Source: Alkalicoccus luteus
GTDB lineage: Bacteria; Bacillota; Bacilli; Bacillales; Salisediminibacteriaceae
Direction of reading: 5' to 3'
NCBI RefSeq assembly: GCF_012034335.1
Contig: NZ_JAATHJ010000001.1
Coordinates: forward strand, 62,001-126,000
Length of the DNA: 64,000 nt
Shown here: one piece after another, positions 34,141 through 43,703 of the stretch
Layout of the letters: every line of letters starts with the position of its first letter
Numbering within the stretch: position 1 is the stretch's first letter
Made by a program: the position numbers and the translations under genes
The notes under the pieces: generated by a model
Told to the model about the DNA's origin: nothing
Databases searched by the model: none
What the model saw: only the letters and a program-made list of their open reading frames with translations

Positions 34141-35190
34141 ATGAAGAAAATGAACTGGCGACTCGTATCAGTAGCGCTGCTTGGAGGCACGCTGCTTGCC
34201 GCGTGCGGAAACGATGAAGATGGTGGTAATGATGGTCTGAACGGCAACGGAAATGGAGAAGAAAGCGCAGAAGCAGAAGAGTCAGATGCAGATACAACAA
34301 CTTTGCGACTCGCAGAAAACCACCCGGATGATTATCCAACCACAATCGGCAACGAGGCTTTTGCAGAAAACGTTTATGAATACACGGATGGCCGATACGA
34401 GGTTGAAGTATATGCAGGAGGACAGCTTGGAGAAGAATCAGAAGTCATTGAGCAACTTCAGCTGGGGAGCTTGGAGATTGCCCGTGTCAATTCGGTCCCG
34501 CTAACAGAATTCTCAGATGACATCGGTGTTCTGCTCATGCCTTTCCTCTTTGAAGACGAAGAGCAAAAATGGGACCACCTGCTTGGAGACGCAGGTGATG
34601 ATCTGCTGGACACCCTTGACGGTTCGGGCCTCGTCGGTCTGACATACTATGATTCCGGTGAACGAAGCTTTTATAACTCGGAACGACCAGTCTCTTCCCC
34701 ATCAGATATGGAAGGGTTACAGATTCGCGTTCAATCTTCGGATCTCGCTATTGCGATCGTAGAAGCACTTGGAGCGGAAGCAACCCCGATGGAATATGGC
34801 GAAGTATATTCAGCGCTGCAAACGGGTGTTATTGACGGAGCTGAAAACAATTTCCCAAGCTACTACACGTCCAATCACTATGAAGTAGCAGAATACTTTA
34901 CGCTTGCGGGCTATCAGGGAGTACCGGAAGTAGTGATCGCTTCAGAAGATTTCTGGCAGGACTTAAGTGAAGAAGATCAGGAAGCCTTTGAGCAGGCTGC
35001 TAGGGATTCTGTAGATGTTCAGAGAGAAGCATGGGCAGAACTGACAGAGGAATCCAGAGAAGCAGTTATAGAAAACGGCAATGAGCTGATTGAAGTGGAT
35101 GACCTTGGTGAATGGCAGGATGCGGTAGAACCAGTTTACGATGAGTTCGGAGACGAATACAGTGAATGGATCGAACGGTTTCAGCAATAG
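34141..35190 (+). CDS. TRAP transporter solute-binding lipoprotein (DctP family), second system
   Basis: A 349-residue exported binding protein. The signal ends in a lipobox (LLGGTLLAAC), followed by a short Asp/Gly/Asn/Glu-rich linker and the DctP domain (from about residue 55, LRLAENHPDDYPTTIGNEAFAENV). The ligand-contact segment LQIRVQSSDLAIAIVEALGAEATPMEYGEVYSALQTGVIDGAENN is intact, including the Arg that holds the carboxylate. It is the first gene of the glucuronate operon. With uxaC and uxuA downstream, a hexuronate is the likely ligand. It is distinct from the paralogue at 24643. Confidence 0.92.
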   Translation: MKKMNWRLVSVALLGGTLLAACGNDEDGGNDGLNGNGNGEESAEAEESDADTTTLRLAENHPDDYPTTIGNEAFAENVYEYTDGRYEVEVYAGGQLGEESEVIEQLQLGSLEIARVNSVPLTEFSDDIGVLLMPFLFEDEEQKWDHLLGDAGDDLLDTLDGSGLVGLTYYDSGERSFYNSERPVSSPSDMEGLQIRVQSSDLAIAIVEALGAEATPMEYGEVYSALQTGVIDGAENNFPSYYTSNHYEVAEYFTLAGYQGVPEVVIASEDFWQDLSEEDQEAFEQAARDSVDVQREAWAELTEESREAVIENGNELIEVDDLGEWQDAVEPVYDEFGDEYSEWIERFQQ

Positions 35191-35241
35191 GAATTGAGGG
35201 GGGAGGAGGTTGCCTCCCTTCTTTTATAAGAGGTGATGTCC

Positions 35242-35745
35242 ATGAAAGAGTCGATCCTGAAGGTGAAGCGGGGGATGGATAAGAGTCTGTTGGTGCTCTC
35301 TCTTCTCATGCTTTTATTGACCGTGCTCGTTATTTTGTATCAGGTGTTTTCAAGACAAGTCCTTGGGACGAGCCCTGCCTGGACGGAAGCCCTGTCTAGA
35401 GTTTTATTCGTATGGGTTGGTTTTCTCGGGATAGCCTACGGGTTTAAAGCAAAGCTTCATATCGGTGTCAGCATTTTTGTGAAGCAGCTTCCGGTATCTT
35501 GGCAGAACGGTCTTGAGTTTTTCTCTAAGCTGCTCGTGATCACGCTCGGGGGTATTCTGCTTTACTACGGAACGACCTATACAGTACTGATGTGGAATTC
35601 CAACATAGCAGGTCTAGGTATTCCTTCTAGCTTTTTGTATGCTGTTCTGCCGATCACCGGTTTCTATGTGCTTCTGAATGGCATTGAACTGCTGTTCACA
35701 AAAGGAATGCACCAGGAATACGGGATGGACGAAGGGAGGGCCTGA
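35242..35745 (+). CDS. TRAP transporter small permease (DctQ family), second system
   Basis: A 167-residue four-helix membrane protein with the DctQ block VFSRQVLGTSPAWTEALSRVLFVWVGFLGIAYGFKAKLHIG. The start is placed at ATG 35242, 7 nt after AGAGGTG; GTG 35233 and ATG 35236 are nearer to the site. It lies 51 bp after the binding-protein gene and ends 5 bp before the large permease, so both permease subunits are probably made together. Confidence 0.9.
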   Translation: MKESILKVKRGMDKSLLVLSLLMLLLTVLVILYQVFSRQVLGTSPAWTEALSRVLFVWVGFLGIAYGFKAKLHIGVSIFVKQLPVSWQNGLEFFSKLLVITLGGILLYYGTTYTVLMWNSNIAGLGIPSSFLYAVLPITGFYVLLNGIELLFTKGMHQEYGMDEGRA

Positions 35746-35750
35746 CGAAT

Positions 35751-37031
35751 ATGGAAATTGCACTGCTGATTGGCAGCTTCGTGCTGTTTTTAATTATTCG
35801 AGTTCCAATTGCCCTGGCACTCATTTTTTCGTCCCTTATCACTGGTGTCTATATGGATTTGAGTCTGTCTGCCTTAATTCAGCGCATGGTTGCAGGGTTG
35901 AATTCGTTTACGCTGCTGGCCATCCCGTTTTTTATTCTGGCAGGTGAAATTATGAACGCAGGCGGAGTGACAAGGCGGCTGATTAATCTTGCAAATGTAA
36001 TCATCGGCAAGATCCGCGGAGGGCTTGCGATGGTAAATGTACTTGCGAGTACGCTGTTTGGCGGTATTTCAGGCTCTGCGCTGGCGGATACATCAGCTGT
36101 CGGTTCTGTGATGATTCCAATGATGAAAAAGAACAACTATCATGCTGATTATTCGGTATCAGTTACCATTTCCAGTGCGGCTCAAGGAGTGCTTATTCCA
36201 CCTAGTCATAACATGATTATTTATTCAACCGCTGCAGGCGGTATTTCGGTCGGCGCCCTGTTTATGGGCGGGCTGCTTCCGGGGCTTCTGCTGGGACTGG
36301 CATTAATGGTTCTTGCGTATGTAATTGCTGTAAAGCGCAATTACCCAAAAGGTGACGTTGTAGAAGCAAAGGATATTCCGCGCATTGTATGGGAAGGGCT
36401 GCTTGGTCTTTTCACCGTGGTGATCATCATCGGTGGTATTGTGAGCGGCTTTTTCACAGCAACAGAATCCGCGGCTATCGGTGCTCTTTATGCGTTTATC
36501 ATTACGTTTTTTGTCTACCGTGAAATCCCGTTGAAAGCGATGGCCGGCATTCTTCATTCGACCTTTAAAACGCTGTCGATGGTTTTGTTTTTAATCGCTG
36601 CTTCATCTTCGTTCGGCTGGCTGCTCTCGCTGCTGCAGATTCCAATGCTTGTATCTGAAGCACTTATCAGTATTTCACCGAACGATATTGTAACTATTCT
36701 GCTCATTATCTTGATTTTACTTGTACTCGGTATGTTTATGGATATGGCACCGCTGATTTTGATTGCAACGCCGATTCTGCTGCCTGTTGCTGTTACTGTC
36801 GGCATGGACCCTGTACATTTTGGAGTGCTTATGATGCTGTGTCTCGCCATTGGATTGGTGACGCCACCAGTAGGCTCAGTACTTTTTGTCGGCTCTGCGA
36901 TTGGCGAGCTTACGATCGAGAAAGTTTCGAAGGCGATGCTTCCATTTTATGGAGCCATGTTGGTCGTAGTTCTCTTAGTTGCTTTTTTTCCGGATCTTGT
37001 TCTATGGCTGCCGGGCGTTTTTGACCAATAA
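35751..37031 (+). CDS. TRAP transporter large permease (DctM family), second system
   Basis: A 426-residue membrane protein with about 12 helices: AIPFFILAGEIMNAGGVTRRL, FGGISGSALADTSAVGSVMIPMM, GVLIPPSHNMIIYSTAAGG and GLVTPPVGSVLFVGSAIGELTIE are family blocks. Its length equals that of the paralogue at 26534, but the sequences are clearly different. It provides the Na+- or H+-coupled channel of the probable hexuronate transporter. An intercistronic hairpin follows. Confidence 0.92.
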   Translation: MEIALLIGSFVLFLIIRVPIALALIFSSLITGVYMDLSLSALIQRMVAGLNSFTLLAIPFFILAGEIMNAGGVTRRLINLANVIIGKIRGGLAMVNVLASTLFGGISGSALADTSAVGSVMIPMMKKNNYHADYSVSVTISSAAQGVLIPPSHNMIIYSTAAGGISVGALFMGGLLPGLLLGLALMVLAYVIAVKRNYPKGDVVEAKDIPRIVWEGLLGLFTVVIIIGGIVSGFFTATESAAIGALYAFIITFFVYREIPLKAMAGILHSTFKTLSMVLFLIAASSSFGWLLSLLQIPMLVSEALISISPNDIVTILLIILILLVLGMFMDMAPLILIATPILLPVAVTVGMDPVHFGVLMMLCLAIGLVTPPVGSVLFVGSAIGELTIEKVSKAMLPFYGAMLVVVLLVAFFPDLVLWLPGVFDQ

Positions 37032-37035
37032 CCGT

Positions 37036-37068
37036 GCGTATCCTTTTCTGAAATGAGAAAAGATGCGC
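37036..37068 (+). promoter_or_regulatory. Intercistronic hairpin between TRAP permease and uxaC
   Basis: GCGTATC-TTTTCT pairs with AGAAAAGATGCGC (one bulged C, 6-nt loop). It has no T run, so it is more likely an mRNA-processing or stability element than a terminator. The uxaC ribosome-binding site follows within 10 nt. Confidence 0.6.
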
Positions 37069-37086
37069 GAGGAGTGAGGGATAGAC

Positions 37087-38499
37087 ATGTTTACGAATGA
37101 TTTCCTGCTTCGTACCGAAGCATCGAAAAAATTGTATCACCAATTTGCGGAGGCAATGCCGATCATTGACTACCATAATCACCTCAGTGCCAAAGATATC
37201 TGGGAAGATCGGAATTATCAGAATATGACTGAGATTTGGCTGGAAGGAGACCACTATAAGTGGCGGGCAATGCGAGCAAATGGCATAAAGGAGCATTTCA
37301 TTACCGGAGAAGCAACAGATAAAGAGAAATTTGACGCTTGGGCAGAGACCGTGCCGAACTTGTTTGGCAATCCGCTCTATCACTGGACGCATCTGGAGTT
37401 GTCCAGATTCTTTGGAATCGAGAAACCGCTGAACGGAGACACAAAAGATGAAATCTGGGAAGAAGGAAATAAAACGCTGGCTTCTGGGGACCTTTCTGTG
37501 CGAAGCATGCTGAAGATGCAGAATGTGGCTTTTGTTGGTACTACAGACGATCCAATCGACAATCTGGAGTTTCATCGAAAGCTGCAGCAGGATCGGTTTC
37601 CTGTTACGGTAGCTCCCTCTTTTCGCCCCGACCGCGGACTGAATCTGGATCATCCCGATTTTCTAGACTGGGTCGGTGAACTCGCAGTAGCTGCAGAACG
37701 TGACATCGCTTCTTATGATCAACTGCTTAACGCATTAGATGACCGTATAGCATTCTTTCACGAATGCGGCTGCAGAGCATCCGATCATGGGATTAATGAA
37801 ATGTATCACGTGCCGGCTTCTGAAAAGGATGCGGCTGCCGTGTTCCAAAAACGAATGGAAGGCTCTCCTGTGACAGGAGAAGAAGTGCTTCAGTATAAAA
37901 CTGTCACCCTGCAAAAACTGGCGGAGATGTATTACGTAAAAGGATGGGCGATGCAGCTGCATATCGGACCGCTGCGTAACAATTTTACAGCTATGCACGA
38001 ACAGGTCGGCCCGGATGCAGGATTCGATTCAATGAATGACGCTCCGGTTGCAGAACCACTGAACCGTATGCTGGACGAAATGGCGAGCGCAGGCAGACTT
38101 CCAAAAACAGTGCTGTATACGCTCAATCCTCAGGATAATATCATTATGGCAACTGCCGCTGGCAATTTTCAGAGCGCGGAGGAACCGGGACGGATACAGT
38201 TCGGGACTGCATGGTGGTTCAATGACCATCTGGACGGCATGCTGGATCAGATGAGAACGCTGGCTAATGTCGGTGTTCTGCGCCATTTTATCGGAATGCT
38301 GACCGACTCAAGAAGCTTTCTCTCCCTAACGCGACACGAGTATTTCAGAAGGATTCTCTGCCGCATGCTCGGCGAATGGGTGGAAGAAGGCATGGTGCCG
38401 GAAGACTGGAAGCTGTTGCAGGAGTATGTAGAAGGCATTTGTTATCAAAATGCCGAACGCTATTTTCAATTGCAGCCGAAGCATTCATCAACACTATAA
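37087..38499 (+). CDS. uxaC: Glucuronate isomerase
   Basis: A 470-residue amidohydrolase-fold enzyme that turns glucuronate into fructuronate (and galacturonate into tagaturonate). Typical blocks are MPIIDYHNHLSAKDIWEDRNYQNMTEIWLEGDHYKWRAMRANG near the N-terminus (with the metal-binding HNH), TTDDPIDNLEFH, WAMQLHIGPLRNN and the C-terminal FNDHLDGMLDQMRTLANVGVLRHFIGMLTDSRSFLSLTRHEYFRRILC. It is full length. The ribosome-binding site is GAGGAGTGAGGG. First enzyme of the glucuronate pathway encoded here. Confidence 0.95.
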   Translation: MFTNDFLLRTEASKKLYHQFAEAMPIIDYHNHLSAKDIWEDRNYQNMTEIWLEGDHYKWRAMRANGIKEHFITGEATDKEKFDAWAETVPNLFGNPLYHWTHLELSRFFGIEKPLNGDTKDEIWEEGNKTLASGDLSVRSMLKMQNVAFVGTTDDPIDNLEFHRKLQQDRFPVTVAPSFRPDRGLNLDHPDFLDWVGELAVAAERDIASYDQLLNALDDRIAFFHECGCRASDHGINEMYHVPASEKDAAAVFQKRMEGSPVTGEEVLQYKTVTLQKLAEMYYVKGWAMQLHIGPLRNNFTAMHEQVGPDAGFDSMNDAPVAEPLNRMLDEMASAGRLPKTVLYTLNPQDNIIMATAAGNFQSAEEPGRIQFGTAWWFNDHLDGMLDQMRTLANVGVLRHFIGMLTDSRSFLSLTRHEYFRRILCRMLGEWVEEGMVPEDWKLLQEYVEGICYQNAERYFQLQPKHSSTL

Positions 38500-38516
38500 G
38501 GCAGGAGGATACTGGC

Positions 38517-39554
38517 ATGGAAATGAGTTTCCGATGGTACGGTGAAAGCGATCCGGTGACACTGGACTACATTCGCCAAATTCCGGCGATGAAAGGGATC
38601 GTATCCGCGATTTACGATATTCCGGCAGGTGAAGTTTGGCCGGTTGAAGATATTATCAAACTGAAACAACAAATCGAATCCATGAACCTGCGATTAAACG
38701 TGATCGAGAGCGTCCCGGTTCACGAAGAGATTAAACTCGGTCGCCCCACTCGAGACAAGTGGATTGCGAATTATAAAAAGACGCTGCAAAATCTTGCGGA
38801 AGCAGGGGTGTATACGGTCTGCTATAATTTTATGCCAGTGTTCGACTGGACTCGCTCAGAGCTTGATGCGCCACTGCCCGACGGATCAAATTCACTGAAA
38901 TATAATGAGAAAACGGTGACTACTCTTGACCCGCTGAGCGGCGAACTGACGCTTCCTGGCTGGGATCTCTCTTACCAGACAGATGAACTGCAGCAAATTA
39001 TGGAAGAGTACCGTGGCATATCCGAAGCTCAGCTGATGGATAATTTAATTTACTTTCTTGAAGAGGTTATTCCCACTGCGACAGCAGCAGGAGTCAAGAT
39101 GGCGATTCATCCTGACGATCCGCCCTGGGGGATCTTCGGCCTGCCTCGCGTTGTTACAAATGTGGACAGCGTGAGAAAAATTCTCTCTGCTGTTGACGCA
39201 GATGAAAACGGGATTACATTTTGTACAGGATCGTACGGCGCAGATCCGGCAAATGATTTGCATGAGATTGTGAAGGCGGCCGCTGGACGTATTCATTTCG
39301 TCCATGCTCGAAACGTAAAATGGACAGGAGAGAAATCGTTTCAGGAAACGTCTCATTCCATTCATGACGGGTCTCTCGATATGGTCGGTGTTATGCAGAC
39401 GCTCATACAAGAGGGATACAGCGGGCCTATTCGTCCTGATCACGGCAGAATGATCTGGGGAGAAACCGGCAGACCGGGGTACGGTTTGTACGATCGAGCT
39501 CTCGGTGCAGCTTATTTGAACGGCATCATGGATACAATTCACCACAAGCAGTGA
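38517..39554 (+). CDS. uxuA: Mannonate dehydratase
   Basis: A 345-residue enzyme that dehydrates D-mannonate to 2-keto-3-deoxygluconate. Family blocks include MSFRWYGESDPVTLDYIRQIPAMKGIVSAIYDIPAGEVWP, YTVCYNFMPVFDWTRS, MAIHPDDPPWGIFGLPRVV with metal ligands, FCTGSYGADPANDL and RPDHGRMIWGE. The ATG 38517 has GCAGGAGG 9 nt upstream, 17 bp after uxaC; the open frame upstream overlaps uxaC and is not used. Shorter than E. coli UxuA and like the Bacillus type. Confidence 0.95.
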   Translation: MEMSFRWYGESDPVTLDYIRQIPAMKGIVSAIYDIPAGEVWPVEDIIKLKQQIESMNLRLNVIESVPVHEEIKLGRPTRDKWIANYKKTLQNLAEAGVYTVCYNFMPVFDWTRSELDAPLPDGSNSLKYNEKTVTTLDPLSGELTLPGWDLSYQTDELQQIMEEYRGISEAQLMDNLIYFLEEVIPTATAAGVKMAIHPDDPPWGIFGLPRVVTNVDSVRKILSAVDADENGITFCTGSYGADPANDLHEIVKAAAGRIHFVHARNVKWTGEKSFQETSHSIHDGSLDMVGVMQTLIQEGYSGPIRPDHGRMIWGETGRPGYGLYDRALGAAYLNGIMDTIHHKQ

Positions 39555-39568
39555 AGGAGGCGGATGGC

Positions 39569-40417
39569 ATGTCAGTCCCGTTTGAGGTAGATGTAAAAGA
39601 TAAAGTGGTCGTCATCACAGGAGGGTCCGGAGTGCTGGGCTCAGCGATGAGCCTCGCAATGGCACAGCTTGGAGCGAAAGTAGCTGTGTTGTCATTAAGG
39701 CGTGAAAAAAGCGCGAAAGTAGTAGATGAAATTCGAGAGGCAGGGGGTAGAGCTCAAGGCTTCAGCGTTGATGTTCTCGACAGGCAGGCCCTGGAGAAAG
39801 TCAGGCTGGAAATTACCGATACGTTCGGCACATGCGACATCTTAATCAATGGAGCCGGCGGAAATCACCCGAAAGCGACAACGTCGGATGAAAAGCTGAC
39901 GGTCGAATGGTCGGAAGAAGGATTGGACCGGACTTTTTTCGATCTTGATCCTGAAGCAGTAGAATGGCTGTTCAGACTTAATTTCATCGGAACACTTCTT
40001 CCTACCCAGGTTTTTGCACAAGACATGGTTGGGAAAAAGCATGCTTCGATTATAAATATTTCGTCAATGAATGCGTTTCGCCCCCTCACAAAAATACCGG
40101 CATACAGCGGAGCTAAAGCAGCTGTCAGTAATTTTACACAGTGGTTATCTACGTATTTTGCCGATACAGGTATTCGCGTCAATGCGATCGCACCCGGCTT
40201 TTTTCTTACTGCGCAAAATGAGGAGCTGCTGTTGAATAAGGACGGCAGTTATACAGATCGCGCCGAAAAAATCATAAGCCAGACTCCGCAGGGCAGGTTC
40301 GGGGAGCCGAAAGAACTGATTGGTACGCTGCTTTGGCTCGTAGATGAGTCATCCAGTTTTATTAACGGCATTGTCGTGCCAGTAGACGGCGGTTTCTCAG
40401 CTTATTCAGGAGTATAG
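39569..40417 (+). CDS. SDR-type D-mannonate oxidoreductase (fructuronate reductase)
   Basis: A 282-residue short-chain dehydrogenase: the cofactor motif VVITGGSGVLGSAMSLAMAQLGAKVAVLSLR, NGAGGNHP, and the active site Ser in IINISSMNAF with YSGAKAAVSNF (Tyr-X3-Lys). Lying between uxuA and the aldolase, it most likely reduces fructuronate to mannonate, replacing the UxuB-type reductase, as YjmF-like SDR enzymes do in Bacillus. ATG 39569 is 8 nt after AAGGAGG; a GTG at 39551 overlapping uxuA is less likely. Confidence 0.88.
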   Translation: MSVPFEVDVKDKVVVITGGSGVLGSAMSLAMAQLGAKVAVLSLRREKSAKVVDEIREAGGRAQGFSVDVLDRQALEKVRLEITDTFGTCDILINGAGGNHPKATTSDEKLTVEWSEEGLDRTFFDLDPEAVEWLFRLNFIGTLLPTQVFAQDMVGKKHASIINISSMNAFRPLTKIPAYSGAKAAVSNFTQWLSTYFADTGIRVNAIAPGFFLTAQNEELLLNKDGSYTDRAEKIISQTPQGRFGEPKELIGTLLWLVDESSSFINGIVVPVDGGFSAYSGV

Positions 40418-40426
40418 GAGGAGACT

Positions 40427-41059
40427 ATGCAGCTACTTTCTACCGTGCAGGATATGACTAACGAGAAGCTGGCAGTCGTGATCCGGGGAGATTCGGCTGA
40501 ACAGGCGGAACAAACAGGAGCGGCCTGCTACGCGGGTGGTGTAAAGGTTCTGGAAGTAACCTTTACTGTCGATGGTGCAGAGAACGTTATCCGACGGCTG
40601 AAACAGCGGTTTTCTGATGCGATTGTCGGAGCTGGAACAGTCCTTGATGCAGAAACGGCACGAATTGCGATCCTGGCAGGTGCTGCCTTTATTGTAAGCC
40701 CGGGATTCGATAAGCAAACGGCTTTGTTGTGCAACAGGTATCAGGTGCCTTACTTACCTGGTTGCATGACGATTACGGAAATGATAACGGCAATGGAATA
40801 CGGTGCTCAAGTTGTGAAATTATTCCCCGGTGGAACGTTCGGTCCTCCTTTTTTGAGCGCGGTGAAAGGTCCGCTCCCTCACGTGAATATTATGCCGAGC
40901 GGCGGTATTACAGTCGATAATACAGCAGAATGGCTCGAAGCTGGGGCGGTCATGGTAGGAGTAGGCGGAGACATGACAAAAGGGGCTAAAAACGGCGATT
41001 TTGATGCTGTAACAGCAGAAGCAAGGCGTTTTATGCAGGCGGCAGGTGGCGTCCAATGA
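40427..41059 (+). CDS. KDPG aldolase (second copy)
   Basis: A 210-residue class I aldolase completing the glucuronate pathway by splitting KDPG to pyruvate and glyceraldehyde 3-phosphate. The catalytic Lys is in QVVKLFPGGTFG, the Glu side in AIVGAGTVLDAETA, and the phosphate loop in MPSGGIT. GGAGGAG precedes the ATG. It overlaps the kinase by 4 bp. Compared with the copy at 30315 it belongs to a different branch of the same family. Confidence 0.91.
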   Translation: MQLLSTVQDMTNEKLAVVIRGDSAEQAEQTGAACYAGGVKVLEVTFTVDGAENVIRRLKQRFSDAIVGAGTVLDAETARIAILAGAAFIVSPGFDKQTALLCNRYQVPYLPGCMTITEMITAMEYGAQVVKLFPGGTFGPPFLSAVKGPLPHVNIMPSGGITVDNTAEWLEAGAVMVGVGGDMTKGAKNGDFDAVTAEARRFMQAAGGVQ

Positions 41060-42060
41060 GTCGAATTGTCACGATCGGTGAAATGCTGGTCCGCTATCAG
41101 ACAGCAGACAACAATCCTTTGTCACAATCATCCAGACTTGACGCTTATTATGGGGGAGCTGAAGCGAACACAGCGGTCACCCTTGGTTATCTGGGACACG
41201 ATGTTCATTATGTAACGGCGCTGCCGCATGAACATCCACTCACGAAGGCTATGAAGAAGCACCTCCGTCAGGCAGGAGTTCATACGGATATGATCTATGC
41301 TTCTGAAGGAAGGATTGGCACTTATTATTTGGAGAAGCCGGTTTCTGTGAAACAAGCCGAGGTCTACTATGATCGAAGCGGTGCCTCTGTTTTAGGCCTT
41401 CCGGAATTGCCGATCAACTGGGAGAAACTGTTTTCAGAAAAAGACTGGCTGCATGTAACCGGAATTACATCTGCCTTGTCCTCTGAGCTTCGTTCCTTAG
41501 TAAAGGAAGCACTTCAGCAAGCGCGCCATTACGGCGTAAAGACGAGTTTTGATTTCAATTTCCGAGGCAAGCTCTGGACACCAGAAGAGGCTGCTGAGGC
41601 TTTCCGGGAAGTGCTTCCGCTTGTTGATCACTGTTTTGCAGGCTGGAAAGATTTCGCCTGGCTCTTTAACTGGGAGAAACAAGGAAGCAGCTATGAAGAA
41701 GAGCTGACTCACTTTTACCAAAGACTGCATCACGAGTTCGGCGTTGCTTCTGCTGCATCCACTAAACGGGAATTGCTGGAAGATGGCTCGCATCGGCTGA
41801 CAGGTTATTATTTCGATGGAGAGAGTCTGTCGGCTAGCTTACCAGCTTCGTTTAAACCTCTCGACAGAGTAGGCGGCGGGGATGCATTTGCTTCCGGTGT
41901 ACTTCACGGCACAATGACGAATATGCCTGTTGATGAACTGCTTGCATTTAGCATCGCCTGCAGCACCCTGACCCATCTAGTTCAAGGAGACCAGGGGGAC
42001 TACGAAGTACAAGACATCCTTCGCTTTATGCAGAACCAGCGGCAGGACGTATCCCGCTGA
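41056..42060 (+). CDS. kdgK: 2-keto-3-deoxygluconate kinase (PfkB family), second copy
   Basis: A 334-residue ribokinase-fold enzyme: VTIGEMLVRYQTADNNPLSQSSRLDAYYGGAEANTAVTLGYLG at the N-terminus and the DRVGGGDAFASGVLHG anion-hole motif with catalytic Asp at the end. KQAEVYYDRSGASVLGL is the substrate-side lid typical of KDG kinases. It supplies KDPG to the aldolase encoded just upstream. It closes the operon. Confidence 0.9.
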   Translation: MSRIVTIGEMLVRYQTADNNPLSQSSRLDAYYGGAEANTAVTLGYLGHDVHYVTALPHEHPLTKAMKKHLRQAGVHTDMIYASEGRIGTYYLEKPVSVKQAEVYYDRSGASVLGLPELPINWEKLFSEKDWLHVTGITSALSSELRSLVKEALQQARHYGVKTSFDFNFRGKLWTPEEAAEAFREVLPLVDHCFAGWKDFAWLFNWEKQGSSYEEELTHFYQRLHHEFGVASAASTKRELLEDGSHRLTGYYFDGESLSASLPASFKPLDRVGGGDAFASGVLHGTMTNMPVDELLAFSIACSTLTHLVQGDQGDYEVQDILRFMQNQRQDVSR

Positions 42061-42120
42061 AAAAACAAGTACGGGATCACATGGAATAGTTTAGCAAGAA
42101 GGTGTAAAATCTCGCTGTTC

Positions 42121-42160
42121 AAAAAACGTCCGCTCTCCTTCTCGGGGAGCGGACGTTTTT
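42121..42160. terminator. Bidirectional terminator between glucuronate operon and subtilisin gene
   Basis: AAAAACGTCCGCTC / GAGCGGACGTTTTT stem, with T tracts at both outer sides. It lies 60 bp after kdgK and 6 bp before the stop of the convergent protease. Confidence 0.92.
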
Positions 42161-42166
42161 AATGGT

Positions 42167-43486
42167 CTAGCGCAGTGCTTCATACACGTCGACAATGCCG
42201 TGGCCGAATTCGTTGCTGCGGCCGTTGCCGTCCACCTGATCAGCTGTCTGCTGCAGGTGCGTGATCACGCGCGGGCGCTGCATGTTCGGGTTTTCTACTT
42301 TCACGAGCGCAGCAGCTGCGGCTACTTTCGGAGCAGCCATGCTCGTACCCATCGCCCAGCCGTAGGAGCCCTGATCAACCGGGATCGTGCTGTAGGCGCG
42401 GGATTCCTCTTCCAGCAGCGACTGATCCTGCTCCGGGTTCGGCCAGTTTGGACCGTAGTCACCGCCTGGAGCAGCGAGGCTCACGTTGGACGTGCCGTAG
42501 TTGGAATAGTAGGCGAGCGTATCACGGTCGGTGGACGCAGATACGCTGATCACGCCCGGAATATCTGTAAACGTGTCAAACAGTGGTCCGTACTGGCGGC
42601 CTTCGCCCGGAACGGTATGAACGGCTTTTCCGAGATCGAGTCCGTCATTGCCGTTTGCACCGACGATAATCATGCCTTCTCGATGTGCATACTGTACAGC
42701 GCGCTTGGACGACAGGTGAAGCAGGCGGTCTGCTTCTTCATTGATAAAGCTGTACGTGCCAAGGCTCAGGTTAGCAACGTCGACACCGTCATCTGCGGCG
42801 GTCGTAATTGCATCCAGAATGCCGGTCCAGTTCATGCGTCCCTGATCATTCGTGACGCGGTACGAGGCGATGCCGAGCTCCGGTCCGACACCGAGCACCC
42901 GTCCGTTACCGGCAATCGAGCCGGCCACGTGCGTTCCGTGCATACCGGAGTCTTCGTAGGCATCTTCCGGAGATGAATCCGGGTGGAACGTTTTACCGTA
43001 CAGCAGGTTGTCTTCTAAGTCTGGATGGGAAAAATCAACGCCGGTATCAATCACACCGACGACAACGGAGTGATCCCCCTTCGTCACATCCCACGCTGCG
43101 CCGTCGTTTGTGACGCGTTTAATATCCCACTGATACTGCTCAAACAAATCTGCCTCTGCTGCTTCATCCGGAACCACTTCATCGGCTTCCAGCACGAGGT
43201 CTTTCGTTTCAATTCGTACGTCTTCGACAGCTGAAGCGGCGATTCCGCTCGCTTCCACATCTTCTAAAAAGCTTTCTCCAGCAGCCACATGCACGAGTCC
43301 GATCGCTTCCGCATCGGCGACGACCTCAGCCCCGAGTGCTTCCAGTTCTGCCGTGCCTTCCTCGATACTCACATTTCCATTTAACAGCACCATATAGTCG
43401 GCTTCTTCTTCAGCTGAAGCGGCTCCAGCAAATGCTCCTGCGCCGATCAGTCCCGCTGCAGATACGATAAACAACTGCTTTTTCAT
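42167..43486 (-). CDS. Secreted subtilisin-like serine protease (S8 family)
   Basis: A 439-residue pre-pro-protease. The signal peptide MKKQLFIVSAAGLIGAGAFAGAASA ends in a Sec cleavage site. An acidic pro-region (to about residue 115) is followed by the S8 domain with the full triad: Asp in VVVGVIDTGVDFSHPD, His in GMHGTHVAGSIAG and Ser in GWAMGTSMAAPKVAA. The oxyanion Asn is in IIVGANGNDG. The many Glu/Asp residues in the mature enzyme suit a salty or alkaline medium. It resembles the high-alkaline S8 proteases in size, with an unusually acidic prodomain. Confidence 0.93.
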   Translation of the reverse strand: MKKQLFIVSAAGLIGAGAFAGAASAEEEADYMVLLNGNVSIEEGTAELEALGAEVVADAEAIGLVHVAAGESFLEDVEASGIAASAVEDVRIETKDLVLEADEVVPDEAAEADLFEQYQWDIKRVTNDGAAWDVTKGDHSVVVGVIDTGVDFSHPDLEDNLLYGKTFHPDSSPEDAYEDSGMHGTHVAGSIAGNGRVLGVGPELGIASYRVTNDQGRMNWTGILDAITTAADDGVDVANLSLGTYSFINEEADRLLHLSSKRAVQYAHREGMIIVGANGNDGLDLGKAVHTVPGEGRQYGPLFDTFTDIPGVISVSASTDRDTLAYYSNYGTSNVSLAAPGGDYGPNWPNPEQDQSLLEEESRAYSTIPVDQGSYGWAMGTSMAAPKVAAAAALVKVENPNMQRPRVITHLQQTADQVDGNGRSNEFGHGIVDVYEALR

Positions 43487-43703
43487 CGATTGTTTCCTCC
43501 CCTTTTGTTTTCTTTCGGATGACGAATAAAATCAGCATAGCATATCCAATTATCTGAATAGTTAAAATGAGGCAGGTTCACGAAAAGGTACCAGTTACAT
43601 TTGTTTACAATTTATTCCTTGCAGGCAATTAGTATGCCAAACAGGCAGGACTTTTTAAAGCGAGGGGTGACTTTCGCATTAATTTCCAAGAAACTGTCCA
43701 CAT

